Assembly (NCBI RefSeq): GCF_004335085.1
Contig: NZ_RQRS01000013.1
Coordinates: 62,001 to 126,000, forward strand
DNA length: 64,000 nucleotides
Source: Pedobacter nototheniae
GTDB lineage: Bacteria; Bacteroidota; Bacteroidia; Sphingobacteriales; Sphingobacteriaceae
Direction: 5' to 3'
The notes below the pieces were generated by a model. The model was given only the letters and a program-made list of their open reading frames with translations. It did no database searches and had not been told where the DNA came from. Positions 27,882 to 35,937 of this stretch are shown in pieces; position 1 is the stretch's first letter; the number at the start of each line of letters is the position of its first letter. The position numbers and the translations under genes were made by a program.

Positions 27882-27889
27882 CAAATATA
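27882..27889 (-). promoter_or_regulatory. cydAB promoter -7 box
   Basis: TATATTTG on the minus strand, 24 bp before the cydA start codon, is an exact TAnnTTTG. I see no clear -33 TTTG at the usual distance. Confidence 0.5.
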
Positions 27890-28024
27890 ACTGTTAATGA
27901 TTAAAGCTTATGGTAATTTAGTGATGATGAAAGGATTATTTTAAATATAGAACGTTTATAAATTGAAAATAATTGATACTTCGTATACTATTTACAAAAT
28001 TGTAAAAATAAACTTTAATAAAAC

Positions 28025-28066
28025 AAAAATGCTGATGATTTTAATAAGAATCACCAGCATTTTTTT
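28025..28066 (-). terminator. terminator of the Tat metallo-hydrolase gene
   Basis: The stem aaaaatgctgatgatt with aatcaccagcattttt (16 bp, one mismatch) has a 10-nt loop, with T-rich sequence on the minus strand. It lies 20 bp after the stop of the metallo-hydrolase gene. Confidence 0.85.
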
Positions 28067-28085
28067 AAATTAATTTCATGCTTAT

Positions 28086-28985
28086 TTAGGTGCCTTTAAT
28101 CTCGTCATAGGCGGCTGTAAGACTCCTTTGTATGCCTTCGCCCTTCCACTCTGGTGCACCAGGTATAGTTGTGGCATTTAAAATATCTTCTTTGCTTTTG
28201 CCGGCTTTAATTTCACTACCAACGAAGGTTAGTAAACTTTGAAGGTAATTTTGATAAGCTTTTACATCAGCTTTATTCCCCGTTACCTTTTCCGGATCCA
28301 GACTATGCCCCCAAATAAATACGGTATCATTATCAAATTGAGTGGTAATTTTATCAAGTGCAGTAATCCAATTTCCTATATGCGCTCCATTTTCTTTATC
28401 TATATATGGAAACTTGCGATTAAAAACTAAATCACCAACGTGTACAATATTTGCGTTTTCGAAATGATAAATGGCATCTCCATTGGTATGCCCCGAACCG
28501 TAATAAAATGCACTAATTTTTTCATCACCAACCTTTGCCTTCCAACCTGTTCCAAAAGTGGTATCAGGTAAAAGCTGCTGATTTAAATTATTTGCCTTCT
28601 CTGCTGCTTTTCTTTGATTTACTAAAGAGTTTTGATGCGCAACTACTTTTTCTGTCAATCCTTTAAAAGCTATATTTCCAGCAGTATGGTCTCCGTGGTG
28701 GTGTGTATTGATTAAATATTTAAAAGGTTTTTCGCCAAGTTTCTTTAATTCTTCAATTACGTGGGGGGCGCTTGTTGGAAACTGCGCATCAACAACAACA
28801 AACCCATTTGAAGAGTTTAGCCAACCAATTGTTCCTCCCTGCTCGGTAAATACGCCAACATTATTGCGAATTGGTTTAAAATTATACGCACGCAATAAAT
28901 TGTTTTGTGCAAATACATCTGTTTTATAGATGGATAACAAGGCCATAGCCAATGCAGAGCTTTTGATAAAATTTCTTCTTTCCAT
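28086..28985 (-). CDS. exported metallo-beta-lactamase-fold hydrolase
   Basis: About 299 residues from the ATG at 28985 (MERRNFIKSSALAMALLS). The twin-arginine motif RRNFIK and the hydrophobic stretch that follows suggest Tat export; the upstream ATG would add 10 residues in front of the motif. The metal site is THHHGDHTAG (about 92-101), a third His in GSGHTNGDAIYHF and Asp in IVHVGDLVFNRK, with a last His in FIWGHSLDPEK. It resembles exported MBL hydrolases close to class B lactamases or quinoprotein-relay-like enzymes, but antibiotic hydrolysis is not shown. Stands alone with its own terminator. Confidence 0.88.
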   Translation of the reverse strand: MERRNFIKSSALAMALLSIYKTDVFAQNNLLRAYNFKPIRNNVGVFTEQGGTIGWLNSSNGFVVVDAQFPTSAPHVIEELKKLGEKPFKYLINTHHHGDHTAGNIAFKGLTEKVVAHQNSLVNQRKAAEKANNLNQQLLPDTTFGTGWKAKVGDEKISAFYYGSGHTNGDAIYHFENANIVHVGDLVFNRKFPYIDKENGAHIGNWITALDKITTQFDNDTVFIWGHSLDPEKVTGNKADVKAYQNYLQSLLTFVGSEIKAGKSKEDILNATTIPGAPEWKGEGIQRSLTAAYDEIKGT

Positions 28986-29067
28986 AGCAGGGAATAACTT
29001 AAAAAACCACAGCAATTGCTGTGGTTTAAATTTAATATTTTTTTTTAGATATAAAATTTAGGATTAT

Positions 29068-29271
29068 TTAAATTCCAGATCCTGGTGTGGTTCCAGGTTC
29101 GTGGCCCGGACCAAATGAATTATTTTTACGACCATCGTCCTTATTAAATAAGTTAGTGGTTACTTTTGAAGACTTATTTTCATCTAACTTTTCATCTTCC
29201 CTAACATCTTCTGCTTTTTTATCTAGCAAATCGTTCTGTACAATTTTGCCTTTTTCTTTATTTGTTTCCAT
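29068..29271 (-). CDS. small hydrophilic protein with SFGxGHEPGTTPG tail, copy A
   Basis: A 67-residue, highly charged protein that starts METNKEKGK and ends SFGPGHEPGTTPGSGI. It has no signal peptide or membrane helix, and the middle is rich in Lys, Asp and Glu and probably disordered. The tail is the same as in the next gene (copy B), as is the METN start, while the middles are unrelated. A strict tail behind a free N-terminal part recalls precursor peptides or tagged substrates, but no modifying enzyme is adjacent. Not a family I recognise. Confidence 0.6.
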   Translation of the reverse strand: METNKEKGKIVQNDLLDKKAEDVREDEKLDENKSSKVTTNLFNKDDGRKNNSFGPGHEPGTTPGSGI

Positions 29272-29409
29272 AGCTATTGTAATTGATATAGTTAAAGAAC
29301 AATACTAAAAAGCTTTTTGTTTTTCTTATTCAAAAACACATAGGTTTTAATACCACATCAATACAATATAGTTTACAGGATATACAAAAACCGCTACAAT
29401 TACCTTAGC

Positions 29410-29616
29410 TTAAAGTCCGCCAGGTGTTGTACCAGGTTCATGGCCGCAGCCAAAAGAATGAAATCTTCTTTTGTGGCTTTTACTGAAATGGCTGGATGAT
29501 TCAATAGAAAAAGAGTTCAATGCGAAATTGTATACATGTTTTTTCTCTGAATTTGATCTTTCTGATTTTAACCCGGTGTTTTCGGTTCCGTTGTTAGTGT
29601 TGCTGTTGGTTTCCAT
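29410..29616 (-). CDS. small hydrophilic protein with SFGxGHEPGTTPG tail, copy B
   Basis: A 68-residue protein that starts METNSNTNNGTENTG and ends SFGCGHEPGTTPGGL. It is paralogous to copy A by its first four residues and last 13, with a different Ser- and His-rich middle (SFSIESSSHFSKSHKRRFH). A single Cys replaces the Pro of copy A in the tail. It lies 138 bp upstream of copy A on the same strand, so a local duplication is likely. Function unknown; coding status rests on the conserved tail. Confidence 0.6.
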   Translation of the reverse strand: METNSNTNNGTENTGLKSERSNSEKKHVYNFALNSFSIESSSHFSKSHKRRFHSFGCGHEPGTTPGGL

Positions 29617-29931
29617 AACAATAAGAATTAGGTTTTATAATTAAATAAAATTTAAAGCAAATGTTTAATCTAATCTGAGGTATAGACCTATTAAAACTAT
29701 TTCAAAAAAATGAATCTTGCTTAACCTTATGCGTGGAGTATGACTAAGGTTTTATTGAAGGAATTGGCATATCTGATGGTAATTGCTTTTGTTTATAAAG
29801 ACGTTACAATTTACCTTTTTCTAATATCTACTTAAATATACTCTTTTAATTTATTTATTTCAAAACTAAAGGCATATTTTTTATCTAGGTGAATTATTGC
29901 TGTATTATTTTATCCTTTTAAAATATTAGTT
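29617..29931. other. non-coding gap upstream of the small-protein pair
   Basis: About 315 bp of very AT-rich DNA. I see no third copy of the tail motif and no long open frame. It probably holds the promoter of copy B and the end of the cysteine desulfurase transcript. Confidence 0.4.
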
Positions 29932-29963
29932 AAAAAAAAAGCCTTAACAAATCATGTCAAGGC
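29932..29963 (-). terminator. cysteine desulfurase terminator
   Basis: gccttaac and gtcaaggc form an 8-bp stem (one G-T pair) with a 7-nt loop. The minus-strand tail is nine Ts. It is 26 bp past the stop codon. Confidence 0.88.
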
Positions 29964-29988
29964 TCTTCCTATTTGGTTACTGATATTT

Positions 29989-31137
29989 TTAGGCTAAAGC
30001 GTTTTGCTTAACTACCATTTTAACTTTTTCAATTACATAATCTAAATCCTCTTTAGTTGTGTATTTACTAAAAGAGAAACGAACAGAAGGACGATTAGGA
30101 TCGGCATTAATACCATTTAGCACATGCGAACCAATGTTTGATCCTGATGAACAAGCACTACCACCAGAAGCACAAATACCATTAATATCTAAATTAAAAA
30201 GCAACATATCTGCCATATCCATTTCTGGGAATGATACATTTAAAACCGTATAAAGGCTTTTGCTTGCGTCAGTTTCACCATTAAAGGCTATTCCTGGAAT
30301 TTCGGCTATTAACTGTTCTTTTAAATAATCTTTTAAGCCTTGAATGTGGTTTTGATGCGCTTCCATATCAGCGTAAGCCATTTCTAAAGCTTTAGCTAAC
30401 CCTACAATGCCATAAACATTTTCGGTACCGCCACGCATATTTCGCTCTTGTGCACCTCCATAAATCATCGGTGCAATTTTAATATTGCTGTTTACATATA
30501 AAAACCCAACACCTTTTGGTCCGTGTAATTTATGTGCAGCACAAACAATAAAATGAGCTTTTAAATCGCGAACATTATGTACGTAATGTCCCATGGTTTG
30601 CACCGTATCTGCATGGTAAATTGCATTATATTTTTCGCAAATATCACCAACTTTATACATGTCCGTTAACGTACCTAACTCGTTATTGGCGTGCATTAAA
30701 GAAACAAAAGTGCGCTCATTATTTTGCAATAACTCTTCTAAATGGGCGTAATCGATGTTGCCTTTTTCGTCTATATTAACAAAACTCAATTTATCAATTT
30801 GTCCGTCCTTTAGCATCATGTTTAGAGTATGTTCTACCGCGTGATGCTCTATTTTAGAAGTAATTGCGTGTTTAATACCATAAGCTGAAATACCACATCT
30901 AATTGCAGTATTATCCGCTTCGGTACCACCTGAAGTGAAAAATATTTCGGATGGTGATGCGCCTAATAAGCCTGCAACAGTTTTACGTGCCTTCTCTACC
31001 AAAGTTCTAACCTCACGCCCTAAAGCATGAATGGCAGATGGATTACCGAAGTAGTTTTCCATTACGTTGGTCATTTCTGCAATCACTGCAGGATCTAGAG
31101 GCGTGGTTGCTGCATTATCTAAATAAACCCTTTTCAT
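29989..31137 (-). CDS. cysteine desulfurase (NifS/IscS type)
   Basis: PLP enzyme that takes sulfur from cysteine as a persulfide for Fe-S clusters or thio-cofactors. A 382-residue protein. Start MKRVYLDNAATTPLDP is the family hallmark. SKIEHHAVEHT and the PLP lysine at about residue 203 in AAHKLHGPKGVGF are present. The catalytic Cys is in CASGGSACSSGS near residue 328, with the ACSSG form of the IscS/NifS class. It lies 18 bp after glmM on the same strand. No iscU or scaffold gene is adjacent, so the acceptor is unknown. Confidence 0.94.
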   Translation of the reverse strand: MKRVYLDNAATTPLDPAVIAEMTNVMENYFGNPSAIHALGREVRTLVEKARKTVAGLLGASPSEIFFTSGGTEADNTAIRCGISAYGIKHAITSKIEHHAVEHTLNMMLKDGQIDKLSFVNIDEKGNIDYAHLEELLQNNERTFVSLMHANNELGTLTDMYKVGDICEKYNAIYHADTVQTMGHYVHNVRDLKAHFIVCAAHKLHGPKGVGFLYVNSNIKIAPMIYGGAQERNMRGGTENVYGIVGLAKALEMAYADMEAHQNHIQGLKDYLKEQLIAEIPGIAFNGETDASKSLYTVLNVSFPEMDMADMLLFNLDINGICASGGSACSSGSNIGSHVLNGINADPNRPSVRFSFSKYTTKEDLDYVIEKVKMVVKQNALA

Positions 31138-31155
31138 TTGTGTGTTTGTATGTGT

Positions 31156-32538
31156 TTAGTTCAAAATCTCTTTAATATCAGAGATGATTTTATTGGCAAG
31201 GCTCTCGGCCACGGTTTCATTTTCTGCTTCGCTGTAAATACGAATAATTGGCTCCGTATTAGAACGACGTAAATGAACCCATGTTTTATCAAACTCTATT
31301 TTTAAGCCATCTATAGTGCTATATGGTTGATTTTTATATTTTTCTTCTACCTGTTTTAATAAATTATCGATATCCATTTCTGGCGTAAGGGTAATTTTAT
31401 TTTTAGAGATAAAGTATCCAGGATAGCTGTTTCTTAAAACTGAAATAGGCTTACCAAATTTTGCCAGGTGCGTTAAAAATAAGGCAATACCAACCAAGGC
31501 ATCTCTTCCATAATGAGATTCGGGATAAATAATACCACCGTTACCCTCGCCACCAATAATGGCGTTTGTTGCTTTCATTTTATTAACTACGTTTACCTCT
31601 CCTACTGCAGAGGCATTATATTCTGCACCTGCTTTTTCAGTTACGTCGCGTAAAGCTCTGGTTGATGAAAGATTAGAGACCGTATTTCCTGGCGTATTTT
31701 GAAGGATATAATCTGCAACGGCAACTAAGGTATATTCTTCACCAAACATGCTACCATCTTCATTTACAAAGCATAAACGGTCAACATCCGGATCAACAAC
31801 AATACCTAAATCAGCATTTTGCTTTTGAACTTCTTTAGAAATCTCTGTTAAGTTTTCTGGAAGTGGCTCAGGATTATGTGGGAAATGACCATCAGGAGTG
31901 CAATATAGTTCAACAACCTTATTAACCCCTAAAGCCTTTAATAAAGCAGGAATAAAAATACCACCCGTTGAATTAACACAATCAATTACCACCTTAAAAT
32001 CGGCCTTTTTAATGGCTTCGACATCTACTAAAGGCAATGCCAAAACTTTATCGATATGTTTTTGCAAGTAAGTATCGTTCTTAATTACTTTGCCTAATTT
32101 ATCTACATCGGCAAAATCAAAACTAGCACTTTCGGCAAGGTCTAATACTTCCTTACCATCAGCATCACTAATAAATTCACCATCGCTATTTAATAATTTA
32201 AGTGCATTCCATTGTTTTGGATTATGACTGGCAGTTAAAATAATACCACCGCCTGCATTTTCATCGGGTACAGCAACCTCAACAGTTGGCGTGGTAGATA
32301 AGCCTAAATCAATAACCTCAATACCAAGACCTTGAAGAGTTCCGATAACTAAATTATTAACCATTTCGCCTGAAATACGGGCATCACGACCTAATACAAT
32401 TCTTTTATTATTTGTTTTTTGAACTACCCAACTACCAAATGCAGCTGTAAATTTCACAATATCAATAGGTGTTAAGCCATCTCCTGCTTGTCCACCAATG
32501 GTTCCTCTTATGCCTGAAATCGATTTTATTAAAGTCAC
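31156..32538 (-). CDS. glmM: phosphoglucosamine mutase-like phosphohexomutase
   Basis: Interconverts glucosamine-6-phosphate and glucosamine-1-phosphate for peptidoglycan precursors. A 460-residue protein. The phosphoserine is in TASHNPKQWN at about residue 104. The Mg loop is VDPDVDRL (about 248). The sugar loop is GGEGNGGIIYP, closer to the archaeal-type GlmM/phosphomannomutase form than to the E. coli GEQSGH, so specificity is not certain. The phosphate loop is RRSNTEPIIRIY near the C-terminus. The start codon is GTG (MTLIKSISGIRGTIGG); no ATG fits. Confidence 0.88.
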   Translation of the reverse strand: MTLIKSISGIRGTIGGQAGDGLTPIDIVKFTAAFGSWVVQKTNNKRIVLGRDARISGEMVNNLVIGTLQGLGIEVIDLGLSTTPTVEVAVPDENAGGGIILTASHNPKQWNALKLLNSDGEFISDADGKEVLDLAESASFDFADVDKLGKVIKNDTYLQKHIDKVLALPLVDVEAIKKADFKVVIDCVNSTGGIFIPALLKALGVNKVVELYCTPDGHFPHNPEPLPENLTEISKEVQKQNADLGIVVDPDVDRLCFVNEDGSMFGEEYTLVAVADYILQNTPGNTVSNLSSTRALRDVTEKAGAEYNASAVGEVNVVNKMKATNAIIGGEGNGGIIYPESHYGRDALVGIALFLTHLAKFGKPISVLRNSYPGYFISKNKITLTPEMDIDNLLKQVEEKYKNQPYSTIDGLKIEFDKTWVHLRRSNTEPIIRIYSEAENETVAESLANKIISDIKEILN

Positions 32539-32570
32539 TTATGTTAGTTTTATATATGCCCAAAAATAAG

Positions 32571-32578
32571 AAAAAATT
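32571..32578 (-). promoter_or_regulatory. promoter -7 box for glmM
   Basis: TATTTTTG on the minus strand fits TAnnTTTG and lies 32 bp before the GTG start of glmM. Confidence 0.45.
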
Positions 32579-32720
32579 CAGGATTGTACTTAAGTTTCGA
32601 ACTTGCTAACCGTTTAATTTACATTCGCTTTATATCTATTTACACGATGTATTTAATAGATTTAGATTAAAACACAGCATAATTATGCAACAATATTGCA
32701 TAAAATAGATCTTCAAAAGT

Positions 32721-32749
32721 TTTGTTGCCATTGCAAAAGCTTATATTTG
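32721..32749 (+). promoter_or_regulatory. promoter of the methyltransferase-PAP2-ZIP operon
   Basis: TTTG at 32721-32724 and TATATTTG at 32742-32749 are both consensus Bacteroidota elements, with 17 bp between them. Transcription would start near 32755. This rules out the upstream ATG at 32696 and supports the start at 32780. Confidence 0.72.
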
Positions 32750-32779
32750 CCCCTTTCAAAAAATAAATACGGCTTTTAT

Positions 32780-33511
32780 ATGCAGCGCAAGTGGTTTCAG
32801 TATTGGTTCAATTCCCCTTATTATCATATCCTTTATCAACAACGCAACGACGCTGAAGCTGAATTTTTTATTGATAACCTAACTGATTTTCTAAATCCAA
32901 CAGGAGATTCTAAAATGCTGGATATTGCTTGTGGTAAAGGCAGGCATTCTATTTACCTAAATAAAAAGGGGTTTAATGTAACTGGCATCGATTTATCTGA
33001 GCAAAGCATTAAATATGCAAAGCAGTTTGAAAATGAAAAACTTCATTTTCTGGTACATGATATGCGCCGCTTATTTTACATTAATTATTTTGATGTAGCC
33101 TTAAATCTTTTCACCAGTTTTGGATACTTTGATACGGAGAAAGATCATGTAAATGCACTTAAAACTTTTAGAAAAAGCTTAAATGCAAAGGGCATATTGG
33201 TTATTGATTATTTTAACACTGAAAAAATAGTTAGAAATTTAAATCATCAAGAAACTAAAGTATTAGATCATATTACTTTTAATATTGATAAGAAGGTTGT
33301 GGATGGCAAAATTATCAAGAAAATTAATTTTGAAGATAATGATAAAACTTACAATTTTGAAGAACGAGTACAGGCTTTTAGTTTACAGGATTTTGAAAGA
33401 ATGCTAACTAAAGCAGGTATGGTTATAGAAAAAACCTTTGGCAGTTATGCTCTTGAGGATTATAGCGAAGAAAACTCTGACCGGTTAATTTTAATTTGCA
33501 AAAAAGCATGA
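32780..33511 (+). CDS. class I SAM-dependent methyltransferase
   Basis: About 243 residues from ATG 32780 (MQRKWFQYWFNSPYYHILYQ); the promoter lies between this and the earlier ATG. The SAM site is MLDIACGKGRHSIYLNKKG (motif I), with the acidic GIDLSEQS (motif II) and LFTSFGYFDTEKDH (motif III-like). The N-terminal WFxSPYYHxLYxxR is characteristic of a conserved Bacteroidota subfamily of unknown substrate. The stop overlaps the start of the PAP2 gene by 4 bp (ATGA), so the three genes are translationally coupled. Confidence 0.9.
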   Translation: MQRKWFQYWFNSPYYHILYQQRNDAEAEFFIDNLTDFLNPTGDSKMLDIACGKGRHSIYLNKKGFNVTGIDLSEQSIKYAKQFENEKLHFLVHDMRRLFYINYFDVALNLFTSFGYFDTEKDHVNALKTFRKSLNAKGILVIDYFNTEKIVRNLNHQETKVLDHITFNIDKKVVDGKIIKKINFEDNDKTYNFEERVQAFSLQDFERMLTKAGMVIEKTFGSYALEDYSEENSDRLILICKKA

Positions 33512-34071
33512 TAGAAAGCATTCAGCAGTTTGATGCAGAGTTGTTTTTGAAAATTCATCGTGGGCTTTCCAATGGGTTTTTCGATTGGTTGATGCCATTA
33601 ATGCGCAATCGTTTTTTTTGGGCACCACTTTACTTATTTATTGTAATTTTTTGTATTAAACAGTATAAAAAGCAAGGTTACTACATTATTGGAATGATTC
33701 TTTTTACGTTTGCCATGGGCGATTTAATTGCATCAAGAGTAATTAAACCGCTTGTATCAAGATTAAGACCATGTAACGAACCAACATTGATAAATGATAT
33801 TATCCACCGTGTGCCCTGCGGTAGTGGTATGAGTTTTCCTTCCGCCCATGCAACGAACCATTTTGCTATTGCTGTTTTTTTAATTTTTGTGTTTTACAAA
33901 AGATGGAAACCTATTCTACCAATTGGTTTATTTTGGGCTTTCATTATTAGTTTTGCACAAGTTTATGTAGGTGTACATTACCCTGTAGATGTAACTACAG
34001 GTGCACTGCTAGGAAGCGTAATTGGTTTTATTTGTTCAAGAATATTTAAAAAACTTCAACCCGATTTTTAA
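33508..34071 (+). CDS. PAP2-family membrane phosphatase
   Basis: About 187 residues from ATG 33508 (MIESIQQFDAEL), overlapping the methyltransferase stop by ATGA. Membrane helices alternate with the three PAP2 motifs: KPLVSRLRPCNE (K-x6-RP), MSFPSAHATNHFA (PSGH-like, here PSAH), and FAQVYVGVHYPVDV (H-x3-D). Such enzymes dephosphorylate undecaprenyl pyrophosphate, lipid A or phosphatidate. Which of these is unknown. Second gene of the operon, 1 bp ahead of the ZIP gene. Confidence 0.92.
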   Translation: MIESIQQFDAELFLKIHRGLSNGFFDWLMPLMRNRFFWAPLYLFIVIFCIKQYKKQGYYIIGMILFTFAMGDLIASRVIKPLVSRLRPCNEPTLINDIIHRVPCGSGMSFPSAHATNHFAIAVFLIFVFYKRWKPILPIGLFWAFIISFAQVYVGVHYPVDVTTGALLGSVIGFICSRIFKKLQPDF

Positions 34072-34072
34072 A

Positions 34073-34789
34073 ATGGAAGTCTGGAAAATTTGCGTACTTT
34101 TCTTCTGCGCCTTTTTAGGTGGATCGGCTATCTTTTTGGTAAAAAGCGATAAATCAAAGCTCCTAAAGCTTATTTTATCTTTTAGCGGCGCTTATTTATT
34201 CGCCATTACTGTTTTACATTTAATTCCTGATGCATATAGTGGTCCGGATAAAGGAGAAATAGGAATATTTATTTTAATTGGGTTCTTACTCCAGGTTTTT
34301 CTTGAACAGTTTTCTGAAGGTGTTGAACATGGGCATATCCATAAACATCATGATGGACATGCTTTTCCTTACGGAATTATGATTAGCTTGTGCTTACATG
34401 CTTTTTTAGAAGGAATGCCTTTAGCTAAAGATCAGCATAACGAATTAATTTTCGGAATTTCGTTACATCATATTCCTGCTGCATTTGCTCTTGCAAGCAT
34501 TTTAATGCAAAACCACTTTAAAAAAGGCAGTATTATGGCCTACCTTGTCATATTTGCTGTTATGGCTCCTTTAGGTTTTTATGTAAGTATGGGCCTAAGT
34601 AATGGAACAATTGGTGGTGTGGAGGCTTATTTCAACAAAATAATGGGTATTGTAATTGGTATCTTTCTACACATTTCTACCACTATATTATTTGAATCAA
34701 GCGCCGATCATAAAATAAACATTAAAAAAATGATTGCCGTTTTACTGGGTATTGGCGTTGCCTTAATAGGTTTTTTTATAGGGCATTAA
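34073..34789 (+). CDS. ZIP family metal transporter
   Basis: About 238 residues from ATG 34073 (MEVWKICVLFF), since the longer frame would overlap the PAP2 gene by 50 bp. Around seven or eight membrane helices. A His-rich cytoplasmic loop HGHIHKHHDGH at about 95 separates helix 3 from the metal-site helices CLHAFLEGMP and SLHHIPAAFALASI. HLIPDAY is in helix 2. Probably imports Zn(II) or a similar divalent ion. Third gene of the operon. The relation to the methyltransferase and phosphatase is unclear. Confidence 0.9.
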   Translation: MEVWKICVLFFCAFLGGSAIFLVKSDKSKLLKLILSFSGAYLFAITVLHLIPDAYSGPDKGEIGIFILIGFLLQVFLEQFSEGVEHGHIHKHHDGHAFPYGIMISLCLHAFLEGMPLAKDQHNELIFGISLHHIPAAFALASILMQNHFKKGSIMAYLVIFAVMAPLGFYVSMGLSNGTIGGVEAYFNKIMGIVIGIFLHISTTILFESSADHKINIKKMIAVLLGIGVALIGFFIGH

Positions 34790-34800
34790 TAACGCTCCAT

Positions 34801-35106
34801 AAATGTTTACTTACTACTTTCTTTCTGCCATTAACATTTAACTAAGTTTTGCTTAATAGTTTCTTTGTTTCTCTTAAAACAAATTAAGTTTTGCTTAATA
34901 GTTTATTATAATTGTTTAATGTAAACTAATATTTGTTTGATAGTTTCTTTAGATCTATTAATATAAATTAAGTTTTACTTAATAGTTTATTTGAATTGTT
35001 TAATATAAACTAATATTTAGTTGATGATTTATTTGCATCATTAACACTGCGTTTGGTGTTGATAGTTTTATTGCGCTAAACAGTTTATTTTCATTAATTT
35101 AGACTA
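34801..35106. repeat. 42-bp tandem repeat array ahead of the Uma2 gene
   Basis: At least five clear 42-bp units begin at 34843, 34885, 34927, 34969 and 35011, each with the pattern taa(g/t)(t/a)ttt..ttaatagttt. A degenerate unit (34801-34842) precedes them, and one or two worn partial units run to the start codon at 35107. Odd and even units differ: taagtttt alternates with taatattt. 42 bp is exactly four helical turns, so the A/T tracts fall on one DNA face. All frames contain stops, so it is not coding. It fills the whole gap between the ZIP and Uma2 genes. Confidence 0.82.
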
Positions 35107-35706
35107 ATGGAAAATGAAGTTAATGAGCCTGCCGTAGATTACCATAAACAAATGTATACCATTGCAGAATATCTTGAAAGGGAAAATTTATCTGATGAAA
35201 AGCACGAATATTTTCAAGGAGAAATTTTTGCCATGGCTGGAGCAAGTAATGCGCATAACGAAATTTTCACTAACGTTTTTGGAAATATATTCATTAAATT
35301 AAAAGGTAAACCCTGTCGTCCTTTTGGTAGTGATAAGCGCCTGCAAATTCCCGAAAATAGTTTATTTACTTATCCTGATATTTCTATCTATTGCAACAAT
35401 TTGATCGAAAGTAAAGATGATACAAACACTTCGGTTCTTCCTTCTGTAATTATAGAAATTTTATCTGCCTCAACTAAAACTTACGATAGAGGGAATAAAT
35501 TTAAACTTTATAGGGATATCCCCTCATTGAAAGAATATATTTTAATTGATTCTGAATCAATATATATTGAAGCTTTTTATGTTAATGAGAAACAAAACTG
35601 GGAATTAACAGAATATAAAAACATTCATCAAGTTTTAAACTTTACTTCTCTTGGTTTCGAAATTCCCTTATTAGAAATTTATAATAAGGTTTTTATTGAA
35701 AGTTAA
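35107..35706 (+). CDS. Uma2 family PD-(D/E)xK nuclease-like protein
   Basis: A 199-residue protein of the Uma2 family (DUF820), which has a restriction-endonuclease-like fold. The family lead-in is [29 protein letters not shown] (split here for length: YTIAEYLE, then [13 protein letters not shown]). Active-site residues are the Asp in YPDISIYC (about 97) and the E-x-x..K pattern in [40 protein letters not shown] is the usual C-terminal part. The family is very common in cyanobacteria and some Bacteroidota and is of unknown role. The start lies inside the last degenerate 42-bp repeat unit. Confidence 0.88.
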   Translation: MENEVNEPAVDYHKQMYTIAEYLERENLSDEKHEYFQGEIFAMAGASNAHNEIFTNVFGNIFIKLKGKPCRPFGSDKRLQIPENSLFTYPDISIYCNNLIESKDDTNTSVLPSVIIEILSASTKTYDRGNKFKLYRDIPSLKEYILIDSESIYIEAFYVNEKQNWELTEYKNIHQVLNFTSLGFEIPLLEIYNKVFIES

Positions 35707-35853
35707 TTATTTCTTTTCCTTCTTTTTTCCAAAACCCCAAGGGCAATGCTTACACTTATTTTTACAGCAATAGCCTCTTTTTAAATGATAGGCTTCAGTA
35801 AAAACCATTAGCCCATCTTCATTAAAATAAAAGTCTTCTCCTTCCTTTAACAT
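35707..35853 (-). CDS. DUF5522 small cysteine protein
   Basis: A 48-residue protein starting MLKEGEDFYFNEDGLMVFTE, with the block HLKRGYCCKNKCKHCPWGFG. The four cysteines in CC-x3-C-x2-C form are the hallmark of DUF5522, a small family found throughout Bacteroidota and some Proteobacteria; metal binding is likely but not shown. The Lys-rich tail ends KKKEKK. The gene converges with the Uma2 gene and the stop codons abut. No upstream in-frame start exists. Confidence 0.85.
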   Translation of the reverse strand: MLKEGEDFYFNEDGLMVFTEAYHLKRGYCCKNKCKHCPWGFGKKKEKK

Positions 35854-35937
35854 AAAGCAAAAATTTTGAATATGAGAATGAATGATTATTGAATCTTTTT
35901 AACAAGCATACCGTCATTCATTCGTTTTATCTTTCAA

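Noticed and set aside
28086..28985. A class B beta-lactamase resistance gene
   Set aside because: The metal motif is that of the wide MBL superfamily. The Tat signal and distant overall pattern do not support antibiotic hydrolysis.
34801..35106. 42-bp repeats as a CRISPR array
   Set aside because: There are no unique spacers between repeats: the units abut and vary all along their length. No cas gene is nearby.
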